From assembly GCF_947179165.1 (NCBI RefSeq), contig NC_077239.1:21979134-22043133 (forward strand): a stretch of DNA of 64,000 nucleotides, given 5' to 3'. Below are positions 32,005 to 42,656 of the stretch, piece by piece. Every line of letters starts with the position of its first letter. Position 1 is the stretch's first letter. Source of the stretch: Solanum dulcamara. Taxonomy: Eukaryota > Streptophyta > Magnoliopsida > Solanales > Solanaceae. Position numbers and translations under genes: made by a program. The notes below the pieces were generated by a model, which ran no database searches, was not told the DNA's origin, and saw only the letters and a list, made by a program, of their open reading frames with translations.

Positions 32005-32345
32005 CTAGATAATACGAATTCATATAACCTACTATTAATTCACTTAGCTTGTCTTTTGAAAAGGTCAAGCCCTCATCAGTAGTACCCTTCAAGTATCTCA
32101 AGATCCACTTCATTGTCTGTCAATGTTCTTTACTAAGACATGCCATGTATCTACTCATAACACAACAACATGTGAAATGTAAGAATGAGTGCAAATCATG
32201 ACATACATAATGCTACCAACTACACTCGAATATGGAACACTAGACACTCGAAGATTGTACACTCTTTTAATTTTGGTTCTTTTTACTTCTTTCAACTCTC
32301 TTGGACAAGCCTCCTCAATTTCCTTCCATAACCCTTGTTACACCG
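32005..32345 (-). pseudogene. Copia RT C-terminal remnant (minus strand)
   Basis: Read downward: YNLRVSSVPYSSVVGSIMYV then MICTHSYISHVV, corresponding to the Copia block VPY.SAVGSLMYAM..TRPDI..AV. Next, in shifted frames, comes the stretch matching SRYM..P...HW.A.K.ILRYLKGT (plus-strand word cttcaagtatctcaagatcc at 32089). Frames are broken several times and the Arg-Pro of TRPD is lost (THSY). The next block in order is the SDYAGD-type segment at about 31990-32040, leading into RNase H. Confidence 0.8.
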
Positions 32346-32499
32346 AGGATAATTTAATTGTAATTTTCCACAGACTGAAACTATATCCCCTATTGAATTT
32401 CTTTATTTCATACTTTTTTGAAGATGATAAAGATATATTAACCCTTGATTATGTGTTAAAACCCCAACCAATCTTCGATACACATTATTTTAGAAATAT

Positions 32500-32840
32500 C
32501 GTGTGTTAACTAGCACTCAATCACAAATAAAGAAAATAGAGAAAAAAAATAAGACAAGGATTTAATAATGAGGTTTGGCTACGACTAATCATCCAAGCAA
32601 AATCAAAGAGAGTTTTTCACTAGTAAAGAAAAAAAATGTACAATGCTTTAGAATTCCCAATTATATCCCCTATATATAGATTTCAAGTAGTCCCAAACTT
32701 ATAAGAAAAAGATTCTCCCAATACTAGAAGGGCAACATATTCCTTTCTCAAATCTATTAAGACAAAGAGTCTCCTAAACCAATAGGGATTATGAGTTTTC
32801 TAAAATATATGAGGGAAAAATTTAAGACGTAATTAAAAAA
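32500..32840 (-). repeat. Copia LTR-like copy (5' side)
   Basis: Diverged counterpart of 31150-31500, containing about 40 additional bases (gggcaacatattcctttctc region). No primer site could be identified next to it because the adjoining interior is deleted. Confidence 0.55.
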
Positions 32841-32850
32841 ATATTTATAT

Positions 32851-34330
32851 TGCATACACAAAACCCTTATACTAAAATATGTTGAAATTGGATGAAACCC
32901 AAAATCTGCATATTTTGATCGTATGCAATATGGGCCTAGCAGTGGTCACATCGCATATGCTTATTTTTCTATCTGCCTAAATCCTGCATCCTCTCTCTTA
33001 TTTTCAAAGATAGCATGTTACGATTCTGGTGGTGTGGAGGCGCACACAATGTTTCTTTAAAATCATGATTCTTTTTCTTGATCTATAATAACCCCTCTGA
33101 TCATTATGGGTGAGTCAATGATATAAAGAATGGGGCCAGAAAATTTCTGTGGTAGTAAGTTAAATTTTCATAATAGGCCAATCTTAGTCAGAATTTGAGT
33201 AAGGTGAGGTGTAGGGAAATACATGAAAGAATTGGAGTTGATTTCTCAGCTTAGAATGTTTTTTTCATAGCTAAGATGTTAACATGTTAGTAGAACTTTC
33301 AGAAGTGAATTCGGGTGAGTAAAACTCTCGATATCAAACTTGGCGTGAAAGGGTTATTTTAGAACATCAAGATGCGAGGGTGTGTTGTGAAATGGGGGCT
33401 TGGGGGAGAATGTATGAGTTTCTATCTCCCTACAAGCTGTCATAGCAGATGGAATCCATCTATGGTAGGGCCGCTATAATGGGCTGGAGACCGTAATAGT
33501 GGGACAGTCGCAAGTTAAATAAAAAAATGTCTCGAAACCCCTTTTTATTTTGCAACTTCATTCTTGGGAAAACAAAGGGCGACCCAGGGCTATTTTCTTT
33601 AGTTTTCCACCAACTCCTTTAGTAAAGATAAGTTAATTACTCTCCTAACTTGTAATTCGATTCTTAAGCCTTAGATTCTATGATAGTATATAGGCGGATT
33701 TTAACTTGAATTAATGGTGCGTAAAAGCCCTAGTTTTGGTGGATGATCATAAAATTGACTAAGGGTTTGGAATTAAGTTATTATCTGGGTATATTAGGTC
33801 ATTGTCATAGATTTTTGTAGTTGCGTTATGGGTTTAGACCTTGAACAAGCTAAAGTTTCTCAAGAAAGTCAAATCTCATGATTAAACTGCTGCAGAAGCT
33901 TCTTGGCACTAGGTAGGCTAGGTTTCTTAACTGATTAGTTATAGACATGTTCCCATTGTATAATATATTTTCAATTGATGGAAGACATCATGCCCAGCCT
34001 TAGAGCATGGAGTCTGGATGGCTAAATATGTTGTTATTGTTGTTTAAGGTAGAAATATACTGGGTGGATTATGATTATTAAGTGACTAGTGGTGATTGTC
34101 AAGTTCTTGATCGTTAATTTGATCATTATTGTTGAGATGATTGATGGTTCTTGTAAGGTTTATGTGTAAGAAAAATTTTGGGTTATAGAAAGATCCGAAA
34201 GACATGTAGTAATCGGGAGGGGGGGGATAAACCTAACAAGCAAAGTATTTAATTCATAAGATTACGGAGGTAATTCTTGGGAATGATTGGATACTTATAA
34301 GGGGGTCTAGTGTTTGTGTGATATATATAT
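32851..34330 (+). other. Unassigned LTR-like sequence, left part
   Basis: There is no coding content in either strand. The style (taaaagccctagttttggtgg, CCGCTATAATGGGCTGGAG, an A/T-rich 3' half) is that of a Gypsy LTR. Its right end tatatatat at 34330 appears to continue at 36947 after the C0 insertion. A run of nine g after ggga stands at about 34215-34226. I could not match it to families A, B or C, and its left limit is uncertain. Confidence 0.35.
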
Positions 34331-36946
34331 TATCATGACCCAATCCTAGGGCCTAGACATGACACGGCGAATGAGACACCCGGAGGTACCTCACTCAAGC
34401 CGGTTAGCATTTATTTAGCTTTCCATAAGTAATGACATACAATAACCAGTGGAAATAAAAACATTTTTCATTTGTGTCCAAACATACCTCTACTAATAGA
34501 CTTGGCGGGGGATAAGACATGTCCTTAGCTCACTCTCATGATAAGTATCCAAAAATACCACAAGATAACCAAAAATCTATACATGTAAATAGCGAGAAAG
34601 GAAATAGAATGTTCCCAAAACATGGGAACTCAGCAAAAAGTAGCCTTCAATGATCAAATTAGCCATGTGGAGGAGAATGTTGAGCAACGTCGGTCCCTAC
34701 ATGGTGATATCATGTATGCAAAAGTATGTGTTAGTACTTTGAATGTACTAATATGTGAGCATGCAATTCAATATATCATTATACAATAAGGTGATATAAT
34801 GGACCATGCTAGAACCTTGTATTCATTTGAAATACCATTTGGAGTTATGACGCTTAGCCAATGAAATATTAAAACCATCATGAATCATAAAATAAACTTA
34901 AATATTATAGAGTAATCATGAGTCATTATAAGAAACCATATCCTTGCAAAATACGATGAATCATAAATAAGTATACCATAAACCTTTTGAAAGAAATCTT
35001 TAGCTTTGTGAGAGCATATACTTTACTTTGTGATAGACATAGTAGACATCATATGATATATCTTAAATATTGGAAGACGGACCTTGTACCTTTGTGAAAG
35101 CGACCGTTAACCGACATAAACCATTTATGCTATAACATGGAGCCACGATGTTACCCCTACGTTGGAGAAAAAGAGGGAGACTAATTGCCAAGGTAGACTC
35201 CGTCATGCCTAAGTGGATCCACTAAGCTATTGTGTGAATCGAGTACTCACCCCTAGTTCTTAGACTCGGGTACTCACCTCTTAGAGATTTAGGTATTCGC
35301 CTTTATCTCCTTTATACCTATGGTGGCACGTAGTTTTAGGACATGGGTATTCGCCCTTGGTCCAGCTCGGTGCTAGGTAAGCTCTCAGTAGAATAACATT
35401 TAAATGTCATAATAACATAAGCATTTATATAACTTTAACATAAAATTATCATTCCATGTAATTGCTCATTAAAACCCTTGGTTTATAATATCATCATGGT
35501 TGCCATGCCCTATTTACCATTCTATTAATGAAACTTGTTTTATAAGAAAATTAGGTCTATAATCAATGATGGTATTCCGGGTACCATGCTAATCGGACCT
35601 TCCTTTTTGGAAAAATGTTCAAAAGCATTGACAGCCTATAGGGATGTTATACATGTCATATCATAACCTTAATTATTTCATTTGATTCAATATGAGAATT
35701 GTCCTTTCACATTGAAACCTTACTTTGGCGAAGAAACCCTTTCATCAATCAATCATTTCATAAAGACTCCCCTTCATAAATATTTACTTCATAACTTTCA
35801 TTGGAGTCAAACATAATTTCAACTTTACTTTATCATACGAAACTAGGTGGGTTCAAATCAATCAACTTTCAAGTCATTTCTTAAAACAACCCACCAATAT
35901 AATATAAAACTACCTTCAAGCCTTCATAGAAGGACCTTGATAAATCATCCATTTCATGAAAATAAGAATCAACAAAACTCAATATAGGTAAATAAACTTC
36001 AAATATTCAAGAATCTATGCATTTGGAATCGTAGTAAGAAATTCCATAAAAACTCATCACTTGAAATTGAGATTCAATATACATATATATAAATAGGAGT
36101 AAATAAACTTAAAATATACCATAATCTATGCATTTGGAACAATTATCTAAAATCCCATAAGATTTCATCATTTAAAATTGATATGCTAAGTTGAGAAAAT
36201 ATTTAGGCTCCATGGGTGGAAGAACCCATGGATGAAAACCCACATATCTTAGAGTAGAACTTGAAGAAATCTTGACTTTTGGTCCTAAATGGGAATATTG
36301 AATCCTTTGAGTTTGAGAGAAAAATTGGAGAGGATAATTTGAGAGAGAGGAGGATAAAGTTTAGGGTTTTTTGGGGAGGTGAAAGACTGCAAAATTGACC
36401 CCAAAATGCGTCTAAGTTCGTATATATATCATTAGGTAATTATCCAAGATACCCTTCCTCAAAAATATTTGGAAAATGGGCCCAAAACCCTGCAGGTGCG
36501 ATAGTGGCGCACCGTGCCATCACTCAAACTACTGCAGCTAGTTTCGAGCGCTCTACTGGCGCAGCGCGCCAAGCCCATAAACTGCTGCAGCGGTAGTCTT
36601 TGGTAAAATTGTCATAACATTTTACTCCGAACTCAAAATGAGGAAAACATGGTGGAGTTGGAAACATGACTCAAAGACCTTTAATTTTATAGGTCATAGA
36701 ATACCTAATTCATTATATAATAGGAGATATGGGTATTTGAAGTTGACCCTATTTTAGACTCATACGAATACTTAGCCGATGGAAATTCTTTGGACTTGGC
36801 TTGGTGTTAGGGATCCCCTATGACCCTAAAACACATCTAATATACTTAAAATACTTAGAAATTGATCCTAACTTATATATACAACTAAAATTCATTGAGT
36901 TAGATCCTATACGCATATGTAGAATAGTTCGGATCTTGGTGTAGAA
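34331..36946 (-). repeat. Family C LTR (copy C0), minus strand, about 2.6 kb
   Basis: On the plus strand it starts tatcatgacccaatcctag, the reverse of a ...gggtca-type LTR end whose g has become a. It shares with C1 and C3 the blocks catacctctactaatag/atgcctctattagactag, ccgttaaccgacataaac/ccgttaaccgacgtaaac, gctataacatgga and ggatccactaagc. The right border near ggtgtagaa (36946) is approximate. It is flanked by AT-rich tatat/atatt, so a target duplication cannot be proved. A GC-rich segment with tggcgcaccgtgcca and tggcgcagcgcgcca lies at 36504-36575. It is probably a solo LTR. Confidence 0.6.
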
Positions 36947-37181
36947 ATATTTATATATATGTGTGTTCATGTTGAATGTTCTATAGTAAACACTTATGCA
37001 TATTCAAGAAATACCGGGTGAATGTTAAATGAATTTGTGTTGAAATGGCATGCAATGAACCTATTGAGGTACTTGTGTCTTCAAGTGTGATTGTGATTGT
37101 TTTCTATATTGATTATTGTATCGGGTACCACACCGGTACATTTGGATTGGGTTCCACGCCGGTAAATTTGGTGGCGTGACA
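36947..37181 (+). other. Unassigned LTR-like sequence, right part
   Basis: It continues 32851-34330 across C0. It contains a near-duplicate gggtaccacaccggtac / gggttccacgccggtaa (37115 and 37149) and ends ggtggcgtgaca at 37181, a plausible LTR end. No primer binding site follows. Family C sequence starts at once. Confidence 0.4.
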
Positions 37182-39259
37182 TAGAGAATAGGATCCCAAA
37201 AGATCCTAAAAAGCCATTTGATTTAAACATAATGCTGAGACAAACACTATAATCAAATAAATTGAAAAGTGAAAGATAAGTCTACTAATAATCTCATCAT
37301 AACATAGAAAATATGTAAACAAGACAGTAATGCTGAATCAAAGTCTGATATAAGCCTCTACTAATCATAGGTGAGTTTCTAGGACGTGTCCCTGGCTAAC
37401 TCTAAAATCTGACAACTGAAAGTATAGTCTGAAATGAAGTAGGAACTCATAAGTGGCATGTCCGTGAATCATGAGGACTCACCAAGTAGTGCGAATATAA
37501 TAGGACCAATACTAACCGCAGGTGTGAGATGGAGCATCAAAACCTATATTATAAAAAATATAAGCAAAAGTATACAGTCAGTATTATGAAATGTACTGAG
37601 TATGAAAAATGTGCAATACATAATGTGAATAATGCAATGACCAAGATAAAATATGACATAAATTTCTCACAACATATTTTAAAAACATGATACATGATCA
37701 ATGCAATAATTTTAAGAAAATCATAGTCATAACTTAACATAAGAGCGAGATACCGTTAACCGACGTAAACTATGTGAGCTATAACATGGAGTTTGGTATC
37801 TTGCTACGATACCAAAAATAGATCGTCCTACGTGCCAGGTAAGGATAATTAAACACGAGCTATTATGGATCCACTAAGCTTAAGTTGATTTTCCAATTGG
37901 GACATCCTTTGTGGGCACGTCATTTTGGGACAAGGGGATTGCTTCTAAAGAACTCCGTCAATCCTAACGGGTGAACCTTGTTTCCAAAGTCTACTCACTG
38001 ATATGTAAACTCTCAATGCAATATCATATGTAAACATATTACAGTCTTTGAAATAGTAAGTATCTAGTAATACCAAGTTAATCATAAAATAGTTAAATCA
38101 TAAAAATAGCTCCTTTCAACATATCATAATTCATAACATAATAAAATCTTAAGAGATACTTATCTAAAGCATCTAGATCATGGTAGCTTTTTATAAAAAA
38201 TTATACTTCAATCGAAAGTGGCTAAATAATGGAAATTTATCATAATGAGAATACTTCAATCCGAAGAAACCTTGTTTTCATAAAAATCATATCGGTACTT
38301 CATTCAAAAGCATCCTCAAATCATAGTTTTTTTAATTCATGATGCATGCTTAAAGTCTCAAAACTTTATTCCAAAATCAACATATTTATATAGTATGGTT
38401 CATGTATAAACTATCTTTGAAAATATGTAACTGAAATCAAATCATGTATAATAAGATGAATAGAATAAATAAAATAATAATTGATTGAACAAATAGCATA
38501 ATAATAGAAACCCTAGATTTTTGGCTGAAATCATAAAGAAAATTTGATGATTCTTTAAGCCTCCATGGATGAAAAGGGATCTATGAATGAAATTTCCACA
38601 TTCCTTGATGAAAGTCCTAAGAGAATTCATCAATTGAGCCTTGAATCCTTGAAATCCTAACTTGCTTGAAGAAGAAGATTTGAGAGATAAATTCGTTGAG
38701 AGATTTTGGGGTTTAGAGTGAATGAGAGGGAGTCAGAATAATTTGAAGGGTAAAAGAATTTATCTGACTTAGGAATAGTCTAGAAATGGCATAGTTTATG
38801 TATTAAAGGATAAGAAAATGACTGAAATATCCCTTGAAAATAATTATCGGGGGGACTCTACGTTCGGTCCATAGGTCCTCATATGGACTGTCCTATTTGT
38901 CCATAGTTGAAGTTTAGAAAGTCAATAATCCTATGAAATTCTATGACCCATTCATATGGTCCATAGACCTCTTCTACGGGTCGTAGCCCTGTCGTCATGT
39001 TTAAGTTAATAAACCCAACTCTCTGAATCTCTTCTACAAGATCCTTGTACGGATCTTACGACCCCGTACAGTCCATAAGTGGGATCAGAGAACACCTTAT
39101 GGACTTAAAAAAATAGTCTACCCTTTAGGACCCTTTCTACGACTACCTTCTATGGACCGTAAGAACTAGTACGGTTTGTAGGCCGTCTCATACAAACCTG
39201 AACTAGCATTTCTACAACATTTCCTTCAAACTTAACTTTACAACTTACGAGGTGTTATA
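37182..39259 (-). repeat. Family C 3' LTR (copy C1), minus strand
   Basis: The 5' end on the minus strand (tataacacctcgtaagttg, from 39259) matches the usual start tgtaacaccccgtaagtt of this group, and it follows directly on the pol 3' end and a purine tract. It therefore is the 3' LTR of a minus-strand element. The far end near 37182 lacks the usual ...tcatgaca and seems to miss about 35 bases. The upstream part 38830-39190 is dense in tacggtc/gaccgta-type words. Confidence 0.7.
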
Positions 39260-40180
39260 ATATCTTCATCTTTAGAAAATTCATCCTTAAATGTGACTCA
39301 AGCTAGCATGAATAGACTAGGGAAAGAGATTTAACAACCTAACATGAATTCAAATCACACCAAAATGCATAGAACTGAGGAGTAATCGACCCCAAGCTAA
39401 AACATGAACATAAAATTGATTTCATGAGCATGCATGCATATGGAAACATTGGAATATCTCAAAAGCATAAATCCGAAAGAGCAAGAACGAAGAACTAATA
39501 CATCAAGATGAAACTGAAGCAGAGGAAAAGAGATGAGGATAACGGGATATCATATCATCTTCAGCCTCTCAAATAACACCTTCAACTAACTAATTCCTCC
39601 AAAAGAACTTTCATGGAAGAAAATTATTTATTTCTCAACTTACGAACTTAAGATCCATAATATCAATCAAAACCTCTTCATAAGAGAGGCTTTCTTTCAC
39701 AACAACACCTTCAATGTCACAACCGAAGTGGGATCATCAATACACTTCTTCCACAAGGATACATGGAACATCGGATGCATAGATGTCAATTGTGAAGGCA
39801 AATCCAACTCATAAGCAATATTACCAAAATGCCTTAAAATTTATATGGGCCTACATAGCGGGGTCTGAGATTCTGTTTTTTACCAAAATGTATCACACCT
39901 TTCATAGGTGAAATTTTCAAATAAATCCAATCATCATATTCAAATTCAAGCTCCCTTCTTCTCACATAGGCATAGGATTTCTACCTACTCTGGGAAGTCC
40001 TCAACCTCTCTCTAATAAGTCAAACTTTCTTCATGGCCTCATGAACTGAATCGTACGCTATCAATGTGACCTCACCAACTTCAAACCAATCAATAAGAGA
40101 TCTACACCTCCTATGATATAGAACCTCAAATGAAGTAATTTAAATACTCGTGCGGTAACTATTATTATAAGAAAATTGAA
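39260..40180 (-). pseudogene. Integrase C-terminal remnant of the C1 element (minus strand)
   Basis: Read downward from 40180: YNNSYRTSI then FEVLYHRRCRSLIDWFEVGE (about 40110), matching Y NNS(Y/F)HSSI...FEALYGR.CRSP..W.E.GE of Gypsy integrase. Then come VHEAMKKVRLIRERLRTSQS, LEFEYDDWIYLKISPMKGV, LRPRYVGPYK and a worn VHP.FHVS..K region (39740-39800), then EGVVVKESLSYEEV (39680-39720). Before the LTR come aaggatgaattttc and a purine tract (39260-39295, read on the minus strand). Several stops and frameshifts are present. The catalytic D,D,E part is absent: the fragment ends at about 40180 where C2 begins. No clear chromodomain was identified. Confidence 0.85.
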
Positions 40181-41275
40181 TCAAAGTCAAATATGAGACC
40201 TCGAAGGTTAGAAAGTTCAATGAAAGCAAAGGATACAAGAATGGTTCTAGTGAAGTGTTTCATGAGGAGGTCTATAGTCCGTAGAAATTCTACAACCCTT
40301 AAGACCACCAGTACAAGAGTCCCATAAGAAAGTTGTAGAGGAAGGGTTATATGGACCCTTATACGGCCTGTTAAAGGAACCACGATCCATATAGGGTTCC
40401 GTGTAAGTGAAACAGAAATGGAAAAGTGAATACAAGGTTCCACGAGGGAGTCTACGGGTTGTGGAGCCTTTCACGAACCATAAATTGGCCCGTACAACCA
40501 AACTTCAAGAGAACTAAGGATCATGCCTTTCACGAGACTTTGAATGACATATGGAGATGTATACAGCCCGTGTAGGGTCCTTTTTAAGACAACTCTTCAG
40601 GAACCCAGACCCCCCTCCGTATATGATCACCTACATAAATCATGGAGGGTTGTACGGTCCGTGGAGGACTTCCGTGAAAGAGGCTAGACAGTTTTTCCTA
40701 GGGCGATTTCGTGCATTTTCCATTCATTTAATATTGAAGAAAGGAAGTTTTGGGCTATTTTTACGAATACCTATAACTACCCAATCCCTCCAAATTTCCT
40801 TCATTCTCTCTTAAACACTCCTGCTCAAAAACAATCTTCTCTCTAAAACTTTCTTTTAAGATCAAGGAAGGAAGCTAGTCTTTAAATGATTTCAACTCTC
40901 TAGCTTCCTTTAGGGCTTTGATTATCAAAGTATGTGGAAATTAACCAATGGATTCCTTTCATCCATTAGGTCCCAAAAGAAACTCAACTTTCACATTCAA
41001 TTTCACTCAATTCAATAAGGGTTTCATGTCAATTTTTTATGAGTCTTTTCTATTTTAATTAAATTAATATTATCCTATCTTATTATGCATGATTTTACTA
41101 TGATATTCAATTGATTTTACATGGACCCGTGGATTATGTCTATGATTTTCAAGTATGCACTATGAACTATGATTTTAAAATTTATGAGTGATTTTCAAAT
41201 GTTTTATGAAAGCAATGGATCATGTTTCAAGGATGTTTTTAAGCATGTATCAATGAATTGTGAAAGGTTTTTTGT
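40181..41275 (+). repeat. Family C LTR fragment (copy C2), plus strand
   Basis: It opens inside the part rich in gtccgtag/tacggcc/gtacggtcc words (40270-40690) and continues into the body with tgattttacatggaccc and tatgattttcaag, as in C4. It has neither a TG start nor a proper end, and is cut on both sides, by the integrase remnant on the left and by C3 on the right. The open frames 40165-40443, 40247-40501 and 40551-40814 lie in this LTR sequence and show no domain. Confidence 0.55.
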
Positions 41276-42656
41276 CATGACCCAAGCTAGACCCTAGGTG
41301 TGACCTAGTGATTAGAATCTCGAAGGACCCCAACCAAAACTCTTAGCATATCATACATGATCATACATAAGAATAAGACTAAGACATAGATTCAGAAATA
41401 AAGTCTCAACAAGAATAGTCTTAAACTCGAAATGAAATAGCAACATTGACATCATGACATCCAACATGCCTCTATTAGACTAGATGGGGGCATAATACAA
41501 GCTCCTAGATCACCCAATATAAATGATGAAAAGTCATTAGAACACAACAAAAAGTAAATTGTCACGTCCTCAAAAAATGAAGACTCACCATAAGTGAAAA
41601 TGGTAGTAAGCTCAGGCCATGAATGGGAGGATGAGCGTGATCATCAAAACCAATATTATGATATAATATAGGAAAAAGTAATAGTTGGTACATGAAATAT
41701 ACTAAGTATGTGAGAATTATGCATGAATAATGAAAATAGGACATAAATAATAAAAACATGAGATATATGACCAATATCATAAAGCATGAGTAAAACCTTG
41801 AAAACCTTAAAATATCATAATCATGTGGTCAATGCATCAAAACATTATCATGAGAGCTTTATAGCTTTTAAATATACCTTTCTGTACGATAGGACCTTTA
41901 ACATGATTAGCTCCTTATCATAAAATAAGCATAAGAGTAGCTCCATAACATGATTGATTCATAAGAATTCATGAGTTGGTGAGAGTGTCCGTTCACCTTT
42001 TTAACTTGATTGTGTGAGAATTATCATTCACACTATAAACACTTGCTTGAAGCATCATTCATAACCTTTCATGAGTCATTTATAAGCCTTGATAATCATT
42101 CATAAAATATTCATTGAAATTCATGATCATAATTCATTGAAATTTACTTAAAAACATCATATGTAAACTTGGAATCATGCAATACGATGTGAATTATGCA
42201 TAATTTAATTAATGATCATAAAATATATTATAATTAAGGAGACACAATGTAATTCCATGAAAACTAGGGCTTTAGGAGAAGAATTCATAAAGAGAATTTG
42301 AGAAAACCTTGGGACTCCAAGGGTGAAATGACCCATGGATGACTTTTCACATACCTTAGATATTATAAGCCCTTAATTGCAATGAATTTTAGTCCCAACC
42401 TTGATTTGTCTAGGAATTTGCTTGCGGAAAAAGAAGACCCTTGAGAGAGAACTTTAGAGAGAAGATTTTAGGATTTGGGTGTTAGGGTGAGAATGAGAGA
42501 GTTAGGAGGACTTAGGGTAGTTAATAGGACAAAATAAAGCCCCCAAAATTATCCACAGTCATTAATGATTAAATATGAAATAGACCAAAACACCCCTAAG
42601 TTAACTAAAATGGGCATCTACACGGGAGGGCCACCACTTCTCATGAAGCTCACTAC
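41276..42656 (-). repeat. Family C LTR fragment (copy C3), minus strand
   Basis: On the plus strand it starts tcatgacccaagctagaccc, the reverse of an LTR 3' end (C5 has tgtcacaactcaagctaggc). It shares the atgcctctattagactag block with C0 and C1. About 1.4 kb remain. The LTR start is missing because B3 begins at 42657. Confidence 0.65.

Larger units (their letters stand above)
31135..32850 (-). mobile_element. Ty1/Copia remnant, minus strand, interior mostly deleted
   Basis: Two diverged copies of one sequence (31150-31500 and 32500-32840) share aacaatcacaaataaa/tcaatcacaaataaag, aattcccaactata/aattcccaattata and ccaagtggtcccaaacttat/tcaagtagtcccaaacttat. They flank about 0.8 kb of minus-strand pol 3' end. 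The layout LTR-like, end of RT, RNase H, LTR-like is that of a Copia element with everything from gag to most of RT deleted. Exact LTR ends and a target duplication could not be fixed by eye. Confidence 0.7.

Noticed and set aside
34331..36946. Assignment of this LTR to family A because of its gggtcatgata-like end
   Set aside because: The body lacks the family A blocks and shares several blocks with C1 and C3, so it was moved to family C.
34326..36951. Target duplication of C0 (tatat / atatt)
   Set aside because: Both flanks are AT-rich and low in complexity, so agreement would be expected by chance. The right LTR end is also uncertain.
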